Origin: Microbacterium schleiferi
GTDB taxonomy: Bacteria; Actinomycetota; Actinomycetes; Actinomycetales; Microbacteriaceae
Length of the DNA: 64,000 nt
Assembly (NCBI RefSeq): GCF_020781975.1
Contig: NZ_JAJGNI010000002.1
Span: 1-64,000, forward strand
Direction: 5' to 3'
This document shows positions 47,401-54,494 of this stretch, in pieces (the stretch's first letter is position 1; each line of letters starts with the position of its first letter). The position numbers and the translations under genes were made by a program. The notes beneath the pieces are model-generated. The model had not been told where the DNA came from, made no database searches, and worked only from the letters and a program-made list of their open reading frames with translations.

Positions 47401-50267
47401 TCACGGTGAGCGACACGATCCCCACGGGAATGCTGAACACGATGCTCGGCACTCTCCCCGCCGGCTGGACCGCGTCGGCCCCGGGGCCGTTCGCCGCGGG
47501 CGATACGGTGACACTCACCCTCGCCGACGGGGAACGGCTGACCGCGGGCCAGGTGACCGCGTTCACCCTCACCGGCACGATCGACCCGTCGTGGCCCGCA
47601 GGTACCGATATCTCGAACAGCGGCACTGTGACCCCCGGTGAGACGACCGACCCGGACCCGTCGAACAACACCGACACCGACACAGTGACGCCCGGTATCG
47701 ACACGACGCTCGGAATCAACAAGACCCGGGTCGTCTTCGACGGCTCGGACTGGGTGCCGGCGACCGCGACGAACCCGGTAGTGCCGGGAGACCCGGTGAC
47801 CTACCTCGTCGAGGTGGCCAACACCGGCACGGCGGACGCTCGTTCGGTGACGGTCGATGACGAGGTGGCTGATTACTTCAGCTACCAGTCGTTCGAGTCA
47901 GTGACCGGTACCTGGACACGTACGTCCTCGACCTCGGCGCCAGGCGATGACCAGAGCTTCGCCCTCACAGGTGACCTGGCAGCCGGCGACTCGGCGTCGT
48001 TCCGCGTGGCCCTGCTGCTGGATGCAGCGGTCGAGTCCGGCGCGACGGTCGAGAACACGGTCATCGCGCACGCCGACAACGCGACAAACGACCCGGACGA
48101 CACCGATTCCACCTCCGACTCGGAGCGTTCGGCTGATCTCTCGATCGAGAAGACGCATACCGGCACGGTGCACGCGGGCGACCCGCTGGAGTACACGGTC
48201 ACGGTGACCAACAACGGCCCATCGGCTTCGTCGGGCCCGATCGAGATCACCGACACCCTGCCGTCTGGCTTCGGTTATCAGACCGGCAGCGCGACGGTCA
48301 GCGTCGCCGGCGGCACGGCGACGGCGACCGAGCCTGTCGTGGCGGGTCAGACCCTCACCTGGACGGTGGGAGACTCCTCCTCGAGCCTCGCGAACGGCGC
48401 CACGATCGTGATCGTCTTCTCGGCGACGACGGATTCTGACCTCACCGCCGGCTCGTACATCAACGAGGCTGACGTCGATGGCCCCGACGATGACAACCCG
48501 AGCAACAACCATGCCGAGGACCCGACGAGCCTCGACACGCTCACGAACCTCGTGATCACCAAGACACCGGATACCGGGCCCTACATCGCCGGCACGGACG
48601 TGGGCTACACGCTCACCATCGAGAACGAGGGTCCGTCGGTGGCGCGCGATGTCGTGGTTACCGACGCCACCCCGGTGGGAATGACCGTCACGGCGATGTC
48701 GGGCAGCGGCTGGACATGCGATGTCACGGCGGCTCCGGCGGCCTGCGAGATCGCCGACCTGCCCGTGGGTACGACCACGATTTCGGTGACGGCGGCACTG
48801 TCGGCATCCGTTTTGACGGGAACCGACCTGACCAACACCGCGACCGTGGCGACCTCGACACCAGAGACGAGCACGTCCGACAACTCCGACGACGCGACGA
48901 TCACGGTCGAGACCCTCGCGGATCTCGGCATCGTGAAGACCGCTGTCGACGAAGCTGGTGACCCCGTCACCACCGCGATTGCGGGCGACGAGGCGCGGTA
49001 CCTCCTCGAGGTGCACAACTACGGACCCTCGAACGCGATCGCCCCGGTGACAATCGTCGACACGCTACCCGAGGGCATCACCTTCGTCGGCCTGGTCGAC
49101 GCGGCCGACTGGTCAGCTGTGGCCGATCCGGTGGATCCGGTCAGCGGCACCCAGACCGTGGCGCTCACCCGCGTGCCCTCGGGCGCGGGTCTTGCGGCGG
49201 GGGCTGACGCCCCGCAGGTGACGCTCATCGTGCAGCTCGACCCGTCGATCGCGGTCGACCCGGTCACCGGCACCACGGTGCTGACCAACAGCGCCACGGT
49301 GAGCTCGGGCACCCCCGAACCCGCACCGGACCCGCACGAAAACACCGACACTGCCGATCTGGAGGTCAGCCAGGCGGTGAACCTGTCGATCGTGAAGACC
49401 CACGATGCGGGAGATGTGCGCATCGGCGATGACCTCCCGTTCGATCTCTCGGTTCGCAACGATGGGCCGTCGACCGCGACCGGTGTGACGGTTGTCGACA
49501 CGATCCCCGCCGGTCTCGAATACGTGGATGCCGCGGGAAGCGACCCCGCGTGGACCGTGGTGGCGGACCCCGTGGCGCCCGACGGGACAACGACGGTGAC
49601 CGCAACGCTCTCCGGTGACCTGGCGCCCGCGACCGACGCCCCGACGCTCTCGCTCACGGTGACCGTTACCGCGGCCGCCTACGACCAGGTCGTCAACGTC
49701 GGTGTCGTCTCGGCCGACCAGCCCGAGACTGACCCCTCCGACAACAGCAGCGATGACACCGTCACGGTGCCGCCGCAGTCGACGCTGGTTGTGACCAAGA
49801 CTGCCCTGGGCGCTTTGCAGGTCGGCTCGAAGGGCACCTATGTGATCGCGGTCACGAACGAGGGGCCTACCGAGGACCCGGGCCCGATCGTGGTGACAGA
49901 CGTGCTGCCTCGAGGCCTGAGCTTCGTGTCGGCGTCCGGCACCGGCACGACATGCGACGCGTCCGGCCAGACGGTGACGTGCACGCTCGACGGGCCGCTG
50001 GGAGTGGGGCAGACGGCATCGATGACGCTCGTGGTGGCCGTCGCTAACGGTGCCTACCCCGAGGTGACGAACACCGTTACGGTCACCACCCCGACCGAGC
50101 AGCTGCCGGGCTCGACGCTCACCGCGTCGACCACGAACCCGGTGGCAGCTGATCCGCTGGCCGGTACGGGAGGAACGCTTCCCGGGTGGCTAGTGATGGC
50201 GGCGCTTCTGCTCCTGATCGCGGGCGGTGGGTTCTTCGCTGCGTCACGTCGACGGGCCGATTCGTGA
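41412..50267 (+). CDS. Giant DUF11-repeat cell-surface protein with sortase signal
   Basis: 2951 residues from the ATG at 41412. The Arg-rich N-region and a hydrophobic helix (RRVSLALAPAVIASTVGLG) ending near AASAAALPD form a long signal peptide. After a unique first domain there are about 17 beta-sandwich modules of DUF11/isopeptide-type, each starting near (L/V)xKT or IxK, with VTNxGPS and VxDTLPxG strands; the later ones (from about residue 1850) are the most regular. Lys, Asn and Asp/Glu residues suit internal isopeptide bonds. The end LAGTG (2916-2920), a helix and RRRADS is a class-E (LAXTG) sorting signal. Likely a stalk-like adhesin or S-layer-like protein anchored to peptidoglycan. 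Confidence 0.93.
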   Translation: MNAPAPSVSVAPASRRASRERRRRAWMRRVSLALAPAVIASTVGLGIWGATTAASAAALPDPSTSIGLVQTGGAYGDADTKPFILAGEDATFDVSITNTSTTGGYNASLTVLLPSGIDFVSSGGMGSPVVYPSGAQLPNSAKTQSGDPLATVPAGMQLWVFQDVADLPGTATYPSSLTVRPDADLFPVGAEPDITLTGYISADPALIPVFDGSTGVGGTAGAAETSGGASSTGMPVHALRLTKHEPSPEIELLRGVHDHQTVYTLTVENSPQGDTNGVTLVDFLPAGLEFLACASVDNTADSPLLYDAGGTLGGSLEYPTAGPITGASPAECLAPASVETVNSGIPAGLDPGVYTKVTWNLPNLTGGTAQATDLSAPGVAGTYVIRYVAAVPLFENTMDFVTAAGSGTPDPAGLQQASNLNNNNGASTRQGQGAGFGDGILYDNLATVAGTYAGPLAPSASASASDTDSEQIQAMDLRVLKSVTTGAGSEFITGGLATYTLNIATSEYTSAGDSSDPDPIELVDTFANGLCPALPGPATASITGDPLPADCLYPSSDAGATLIGATATAIDYDSATGTFAVTYLIDPAALTANDEHVVSYTALMRSTYDTDDPWVGPTTSGDSLDNTVTITGWTDAIPALTGVTNGSGVPADGTEDVWDDSEATLDSAFSAISKQVLPRDAVVPTPGVAPTAATSCDVAPGAPWAQNQTDAADPAFHAGDVVCYELTVDFANEIDVRNPLVTDFLPAGVSYLDSAIYSGAGGTTAGVTVDSFSQSGQRLDWQVGTVGAGGDRYVPLNSTLVLHVLGLVTSNTPSDSSALDKPQNLMKYQQENVLGDLFFLRDASEIQLGQGPTLLKGVRDVDGDATLPAQSQNNADGTVFDSNRDGIQVAASDVVTYRVDLSGGDFDADLTVWDALPSGIDKGDVSAISNGGVALDPGDLGYPANLESAYSGHSVIVWTGIAVAAAPGTATLTYDVTVPADARVNVDYDNTASITQYDVTLNTGDTQTLYPTDSLDDTTRPVDETVPGANTRDDSSVFTPDPTVDKELISTEVGPNTGIGEQNLDPNNGSNQAVQGELITFEYSVSVPAHTSVTNAVLRDRGTLLRGGTTVPYTVHGTPSWTASALTGAAAGDFSLSPAGELTFPTSYANTSDVDQLFTVTLTLYVGDAGNTNATLNNRALFTSDTWNGQHDASVVYIEPNPQITKSASPASDLTTSDTITYTLSVANTSNRPISYDNVIVDTVPAGLIVDIGSASVTPAAFDTGVTTGAGGTITWNVAEIPPTASITYEASIDPSTGGGESYTNTATETGYTLPASLGGDVTSRRGTRTSNDDATVTAVTAEIAKGVRTAGTTDAFAGSVSEPLGETVEYQVEVTLKANINYYDPVISDDLPAGVVLQDATITGPTASPSTGVTGTWDYALDAGTNTATWTYDDGAGNDILSEPVDRVLTLTYEVLLDGSAVPANISDLPNTAVFGWNTANGDPSTRTSIDDDANVDVLDPLLGIAKTVSDATPNPGESFDYTVTVTNTGATPAYNMVVSDVVPAGVLVDPATITGGGTLTGADPALGGGTVTWDETDLPGPLSNTAPGNTVQFTYSATLTASANLHDGDAFTNTASVDHYESFPTDGRDYDPTDVDDSATVDPALPDVALTKAVTAGDLAYANTPFSWTITATNNGDGPAQTVELIDTLPVNWEFQAITSVTVAGTPVSPPPTTTVTGSGDPGDLQQLAWSFGADAPASPVLQPGQSIVIVFTAIPRTAALTDAGVTQAGPPVVRPPHTNTVAGTTTDTSGATEDADGEYTGPDAEADAFIHAADLQLQKDAGVGLVAGGAAGTAWTITVTNNGPDEAVGPFTVSDTWGDAGVLPAGFSVTGVSGTGWDCALVSTTGFDCSRTNSADTLASGASFPVITVTAQAAASFDVADSPVDNTANVTGATHDPDPSNNTDDAEVPVTAEADLVIDKTASNPVNAGGSVTWTLTVTNDGPSDSVSTTANPITVSDTIPTGMLNTMLGTLPAGWTASAPGPFAAGDTVTLTLADGERLTAGQVTAFTLTGTIDPSWPAGTDISNSGTVTPGETTDPDPSNNTDTDTVTPGIDTTLGINKTRVVFDGSDWVPATATNPVVPGDPVTYLVEVANTGTADARSVTVDDEVADYFSYQSFESVTGTWTRTSSTSAPGDDQSFALTGDLAAGDSASFRVALLLDAAVESGATVENTVIAHADNATNDPDDTDSTSDSERSADLSIEKTHTGTVHAGDPLEYTVTVTNNGPSASSGPIEITDTLPSGFGYQTGSATVSVAGGTATATEPVVAGQTLTWTVGDSSSSLANGATIVIVFSATTDSDLTAGSYINEADVDGPDDDNPSNNHAEDPTSLDTLTNLVITKTPDTGPYIAGTDVGYTLTIENEGPSVARDVVVTDATPVGMTVTAMSGSGWTCDVTAAPAACEIADLPVGTTTISVTAALSASVLTGTDLTNTATVATSTPETSTSDNSDDATITVETLADLGIVKTAVDEAGDPVTTAIAGDEARYLLEVHNYGPSNAIAPVTIVDTLPEGITFVGLVDAADWSAVADPVDPVSGTQTVALTRVPSGAGLAAGADAPQVTLIVQLDPSIAVDPVTGTTVLTNSATVSSGTPEPAPDPHENTDTADLEVSQAVNLSIVKTHDAGDVRIGDDLPFDLSVRNDGPSTATGVTVVDTIPAGLEYVDAAGSDPAWTVVADPVAPDGTTTVTATLSGDLAPATDAPTLSLTVTVTAAAYDQVVNVGVVSADQPETDPSDNSSDDTVTVPPQSTLVVTKTALGALQVGSKGTYVIAVTNEGPTEDPGPIVVTDVLPRGLSFVSASGTGTTCDASGQTVTCTLDGPLGVGQTASMTLVVAVANGAYPEVTNTVTVTTPTEQLPGSTLTASTTNPVAADPLAGTGGTLPGWLVMAALLLLIAGGGFFAASRRRADS

Positions 50268-50308
50268 GAATCGCGTCATGAAACGCACCGAACGGCATCT
50301 GTAGGGGT

Positions 50309-50824
50309 GTGAGCACGCCTACAGCCCATGACCATAGCCCTCCCCCGCCCGACCTGTCGGGCTCGGGAGGGCGTTGGTCGATCCGTTTCGAGGCGCGCCG
50401 CTGGCGTCATCTGGTCATCCCGTCGCGAGCTGGCCTGCCACGGCTGCGTGAGGCAACACTGCGCGGGCCGTGGCTTGAGCTCGCTGACCGGTCCCGCGTG
50501 TGGCAGTGGTGCCGGTGCGCGGTGGAGGTCACCTGCGCGTCTCCGCGGCGAGCAGCCTGGACCAGGTCACTGCCGGCCAGGATGCTGCTCGTCTCCCCCC
50601 GCGGGACGGACTCTGTATCAGCACCGGCCGCGGATGCCGCAGCGGCGAGCAGCGTGGTCTTCGACTGCGCGGGACTCTCGCGAGCGGATTTCGATCAGCT
50701 GAGCCGTCACGTTCGCCTTTTCACAGCTACCGCATGGTTGCGCGATGGGGCTCTGGAGCCGAATCTTGAGACTGGCCGTATCTGGGAGCGGCTGTCACCG
50801 GTGTCCACTCGAAAGGTGAGCTGA
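50309..50824 (+). CDS. Conserved-type hypothetical protein preceding the sigma factor
   Basis: 171 residues from GTG. No family is recognised. A Pro/Ser-rich start is followed by a Trp/Arg-rich core (RWSIRFEARRWRHLVIP, LRGPWLELADRSRVWQWCRC) and an alpha/beta-looking second half (SRADFDQLSRHVRLFTATAWL). No signal peptide or membrane helix. The stop is two bases before the sigma factor start, so the pair is translationally linked, and it may be a regulator or partner of it. Coding bias is good but not strong. Confidence 0.6.
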   Translation: MSTPTAHDHSPPPPDLSGSGGRWSIRFEARRWRHLVIPSRAGLPRLREATLRGPWLELADRSRVWQWCRCAVEVTCASPRRAAWTRSLPARMLLVSPRGTDSVSAPAADAAAASSVVFDCAGLSRADFDQLSRHVRLFTATAWLRDGALEPNLETGRIWERLSPVSTRKVS

Positions 50825-50826
50825 CC

Positions 50827-52686
50827 GTGCCCCGCACAGGTCTGGCGGCCCTGAGTGACGACGACCTCGTCGCGCTCTCGCGCCGCAACACGACTGCCGC
50901 GTACGCGGAACTGTGGCTGCGTCACAGTGCTGCGGCGCTGGCTGTCGCGCGCGCTTTCACGACGCTGGATGCCGATGATGTCGTCTCCGAGGCCTTCACC
51001 CGGGTCTTCGCGCGCATCAAAGACGGCGGGGGCCCGACGATGGGTTTCCGTCCCTACCTCTTGACTGCCGTGAAGAACGTTGCGCGCGAGTGGGGGTCCC
51101 GTGCCGCCGAGACGACGAGCACGGATGTCGCGGGCCTGCCGGCCTCGACCGACACGGCCGAGTCTGTCGAGGCAGCCCTGGAGGCGGGCGTCACAGTCTC
51201 TGCCTTCCGTTCTCTTCCCACCCGCTGGCAGGAGGCCCTCTGGTACAGCGATGTCGAGGGGTTGAAGCCGCGCCAGTTCGCTCCGCTGCTGGGTCTTGCC
51301 GCCAACGCGGCGTCGGCGCTCGTCATCCGTGCCCGACGCGGTTTTCGGGATGCCTGGGTCAGCGCCCAGCTGCTGGCAGCCGACAACGACGAGTGCCGCG
51401 GAGTGCTGTCGATGCTCGGCGCTCACACGCGCGGGGCCCTGAGCGCCCGAGATGCCCGCGCCGCTGAGGCCCACATCGCGACGTGCGCGAAGTGTGCGCT
51501 GGCCTGGAACGAGGCTCAGCAGGTATCGACCAGGCTCGCGCTCGCGCTGCTGCCGGTTGTGGTGGGGGTTCCCGCGACCGCCGCCTACGCGGCGTGGCTG
51601 CAGTCCAGTGCTGCGGCAGGGGCTGCCACTGTCGCTGCCGCCGCGTCGACGACCGGGGTCAAGCCGCCGCGGTCCCGACTTTCGCGCTCGGCCCAGGTGG
51701 GGGTGGTGGCAGCCGCGGCGGTTGCCGCTGTGGCTCTCGGTGCCGGAGTGTGGGCAGCGGTCGGCACGATTTCCGGCGGTCTGGTCGAGGCGAATCCCCC
51801 GGCCGCGCAGCCCGCCTCCCCGAGCGACGCCGAGACTGTCGTGGATCCCGAGAACGACGCGCCTGCGCCGGTCCCGCTTCCCGATACGGAGAGGCCCGAT
51901 GCGGGAGCGCCCGCGCCCCGGCCCGATCGCATGCCCGCGCCAGCCGGCCCCGTTGACCCCGACCCGGAAGAGCCGGCACCCGCTCCGACCCTGAGTCCCA
52001 CGCCCAACCCGACCCCGACGCCAACACCGACCTCTACGCCCACGCCCACACCCACGTCGAGTCCGAGTCCGAGTCCGACTCCCACGCCAACACCCACAGT
52101 GCCGCCCCTGCCTGCGCCGCAGGTCGTGGTGGATGCGAGCGCCGGAACGCAGGTGTACCCCGAGCTGTCGGGAACTGACGCCGAGCCGGGCGCAACGGTC
52201 GAGGTCCTCGATGAGACCGACGTCGTCAGAGCGACGACGGTCGCCGACGATGCGGGAGCGTGGAACGTGACCGATCTGTCCGGGGGCGCATGCACGACTG
52301 ATGCATCCGCATACCTTCCTCCGGGCGATCACACTCTCACTGCCCGGCAGTCGATCGATGGACGCACCTCTCCCCTGTCGACCGGTGTCGCGGTCTCGGT
52401 GGCCTCTCCGCCCGCGTTCGTCTCGCCGAGCGAGGGAGAGGTCGTCTCCCGCTCCGGGTTCATCCTGTCGATCACGGGTGAGCCGGCGGCATCCGTGCAG
52501 CGCATAAAGCTGCCCGACCCCTCGCCCTGCCGCCCAACGCCGATGGTGCTGGATGCCTCAGGCTCCTTCTCGCAGCAGTTCACGCTCTCCGCGTCAGACA
52601 CCACGGTCACGATCGGCATCCGTTATATCGATCCGGGCACCGGTCGTCACGGTGTCGCATCGTTCGTCACCTTCACCGCCGGGTAG
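50827..52686 (+). CDS. ECF-type sigma factor fused to a membrane anchor and extracytoplasmic domain
   Basis: 619 residues; ECF sigma factors are usually about 190. Region 2 is at about 10-90 (ALSRRNTTAAYAELWLRH, DADDVVSEAFTRVFARI, FRPYLLTAVKNVARE) and region 4 at about 125-185 (FRSLPTRWQEALWYSDVEGL, LLGLAANAASALVIRARRGF). A zinc-finger-like HxxxCxxC (His216, Cys220, Cys223; HIATCAKC) follows, as in ZAS anti-sigma proteins. Hydrophobic segments lie near 240-276 and 288-315. A Pro/Thr/Ser linker (about 330-430) leads to Ig-like domains (435-619). Thus sigma, anti-sigma-like motif and outer sensor are in one chain. GTG start with AAAGGTGAG. Confidence 0.88.
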   Translation: MPRTGLAALSDDDLVALSRRNTTAAYAELWLRHSAAALAVARAFTTLDADDVVSEAFTRVFARIKDGGGPTMGFRPYLLTAVKNVAREWGSRAAETTSTDVAGLPASTDTAESVEAALEAGVTVSAFRSLPTRWQEALWYSDVEGLKPRQFAPLLGLAANAASALVIRARRGFRDAWVSAQLLAADNDECRGVLSMLGAHTRGALSARDARAAEAHIATCAKCALAWNEAQQVSTRLALALLPVVVGVPATAAYAAWLQSSAAAGAATVAAAASTTGVKPPRSRLSRSAQVGVVAAAAVAAVALGAGVWAAVGTISGGLVEANPPAAQPASPSDAETVVDPENDAPAPVPLPDTERPDAGAPAPRPDRMPAPAGPVDPDPEEPAPAPTLSPTPNPTPTPTPTSTPTPTPTSSPSPSPTPTPTPTVPPLPAPQVVVDASAGTQVYPELSGTDAEPGATVEVLDETDVVRATTVADDAGAWNVTDLSGGACTTDASAYLPPGDHTLTARQSIDGRTSPLSTGVAVSVASPPAFVSPSEGEVVSRSGFILSITGEPAASVQRIKLPDPSPCRPTPMVLDASGSFSQQFTLSASDTTVTIGIRYIDPGTGRHGVASFVTFTAG

Positions 52687-52701
52687 CGCCCGCCCAAGAC
52701 T

Positions 52702-52760
52702 TTCAGTCGCGCCAAAGTGCGGCATCCGTCGCCCGACACCCGCAATACGGCGCGACCGAA
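52702..52760. repeat. Family B inverted repeat, copy 2
   Basis: TTCAGTCGCGCC and GGCGCGACCGAA, one mismatch between arms, 35-base loop with TGCGGCATCC. Part of a 96-base tandem duplication whose first unit begins inside the stop codon region of the sigma gene (52681). Confidence 0.85.
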
Positions 52761-52798
52761 CCAACCGTCCGTCCACGGGTAGCGCCCCACCCAACCCG

Positions 52799-52857
52799 TT
52801 CGGTCGCGCCGTTGTGCGGCGTCCGTGCCCCCGCGCCCGCAGCACGGCGCGACCGAA
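52799..52857. repeat. Family B inverted repeat, copy 3
   Basis: TTCGGTCGCGCC and GGCGCGACCGAA, perfect 12-base arms, same 35-base loop length with TGCGGCGTCC. Second unit of the tandem pair (from 52777). Both lie between the sigma gene and the next regulator. Confidence 0.85.
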
Positions 52858-52931
52858 CCGCAAAATGCTTCCCGGATTCGCGTCACGAATTCTCCTTCCC
52901 TGCATCTGTGGTGGTGACGGGAAGGAACCGC

Positions 52932-54494
52932 ATGTTCATGCCGACACCACAGCCGGATGCCACGCCATCCACCTCTGCCGAGGTGCTGTCGACACTGATC
53001 GAGCAGGTGGACGCCGCGTGGCAGCGCGACGACGCAGCTACCGCGATCCGGCTGCTGAACGCCGGCCTCTGGCCGCTGTTCCTCGACCGACCGGCCGAGT
53101 TGCGACGCCTGCTTGCCCCGGTGCCCGAGGATGCCGCACCCCCGGCCCTTCTCCTCGCCAAGCGGTTCGCGCTGCCCGTGCTCGACAGCCCCGAGCGCAT
53201 TCGACTGCTGGCTACCCGCCCGATGGATGCAGCGCCCGGGTCGAACTTGGACGCACCGACCGATCAGGGCTGGCGTATCGCGCAACGGATGATCGCGCAC
53301 CGACTGCGCGGCGAGTTCGACGAGGCCCGGGATGTCGCGCAGAGACTGCGCCAGCACATCGAGACGGAGTCGGCACACGAACCCGCGCAGCTTCCGCAGT
53401 TCCTCGCCGCCGCCTACTCTCAGCTCGGCACGACGGAGCTGCTCGCCGGTGACACCGCCGCAGCGCTCGCCGACTATCGCGCGGCGCTCGCGGCTACCGA
53501 CGGGGATGCCGAGCTCGGCATCCGTCGCGACGCGCTGATCAAACAGGCGTGCGTCCTCGCGATGGAGGGCAGGCTGCGGGATGCCGAAGCGACGCTGGCA
53601 CGTGCCGAGACCGAGCGTCATCCGAACAACGCCTACGCCGACCGCATCCGGGCGCGCACCCGGCTGGCGCGGGCGCTGATCGCCGTCGAGCGGATGGACG
53701 AATCGGCTCCGCAGGTGCTGGCGAGCCTTGACCGCGACCTCCTTTTCGAGTTCTGGCCGCTCGTCGTGCTGGCCGAGGGCCGGTGGCGTCTCGCGACCGG
53801 CAACCCCGCGAGCGTCATGGATCTCGTCGACGCCGAGACCGAGAACCGCCAGCTGCCGGCGGGCTCGCTCGGGCTGTGCGTTGCGACGTTCCTGCGCGAG
53901 AAGGCCGGCGAGATGCTCGGGATGCCACCGACGATGCCGCTTCGCGACCCGGAGTCCCTCCCGCCGCTGTGTGCCCTCGGCGCCGTGCGCGCGCTCATCA
54001 CGCGTGCCGATCCGCTGGTAGCCGTGCACGCTGCCCGGTCGCTCGCGCAACGGCGCGGGGTCGGGCCGTCGGTGCGCCTCGAGGCGCTGTTGCTGACCTC
54101 TCTCGCGCTCCAGCGGGCGGGCCTGCCGGCAGAGGAACGAATCTCCGGTGCGGCGGCGGCGCTTGCCCGCGATGAGGGGCTGTGGCGCCCGTTCGCCGTG
54201 GTGCCGGCCGCCGTGCGCGACGAGATTCCGATCGACCTGCCCGCGCACCTCGAGCACGCGGCCGTCGCAGCCCCACCGCCCGCCGTCATCCTGACGCCGC
54301 GCGAGCGGGAGGTGTTGGTGGCGCTGGCGAGCCCGGACTCGCTCGCGCAGATCGCGGCGCGACTGCACGTGTCGGTCAACACGATCAAATCGCAGGTGCG
54401 CTCGCTCTACCGACGCATGGGCGTCTCCTCGCGCCACGAGGCGATCGCCGAGGCGACCCGTCTCGGTCTGGTCTCACTTCCCCCGACGCCCTAG
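52932..54494 (+). CDS. LuxR-type transcriptional regulator without P-loop
   Basis: 520 residues from ATG, GGAAGGA six bases upstream. The N-terminal 440 residues form helical, TPR-like repeats (ADYRAALAATDGDAELG, IKQACVLAMEGRLRDAEATLARA) with no Walker A. The C-terminal HTH (about 452-515) reads LTPREREVLVALASPD, QIAARLHVSVNTIKSQV, RSLYRRMGVSSRHEAIAEA. It is close in HTH sequence to the LAL regulator at 38178-40835, and looks like a shortened relative lacking the ATPase. The last four bases overlap the convergent CPBP gene. Confidence 0.9.
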   Translation: MFMPTPQPDATPSTSAEVLSTLIEQVDAAWQRDDAATAIRLLNAGLWPLFLDRPAELRRLLAPVPEDAAPPALLLAKRFALPVLDSPERIRLLATRPMDAAPGSNLDAPTDQGWRIAQRMIAHRLRGEFDEARDVAQRLRQHIETESAHEPAQLPQFLAAAYSQLGTTELLAGDTAAALADYRAALAATDGDAELGIRRDALIKQACVLAMEGRLRDAEATLARAETERHPNNAYADRIRARTRLARALIAVERMDESAPQVLASLDRDLLFEFWPLVVLAEGRWRLATGNPASVMDLVDAETENRQLPAGSLGLCVATFLREKAGEMLGMPPTMPLRDPESLPPLCALGAVRALITRADPLVAVHAARSLAQRRGVGPSVRLEALLLTSLALQRAGLPAEERISGAAAALARDEGLWRPFAVVPAAVRDEIPIDLPAHLEHAAVAAPPPAVILTPREREVLVALASPDSLAQIAARLHVSVNTIKSQVRSLYRRMGVSSRHEAIAEATRLGLVSLPPTP

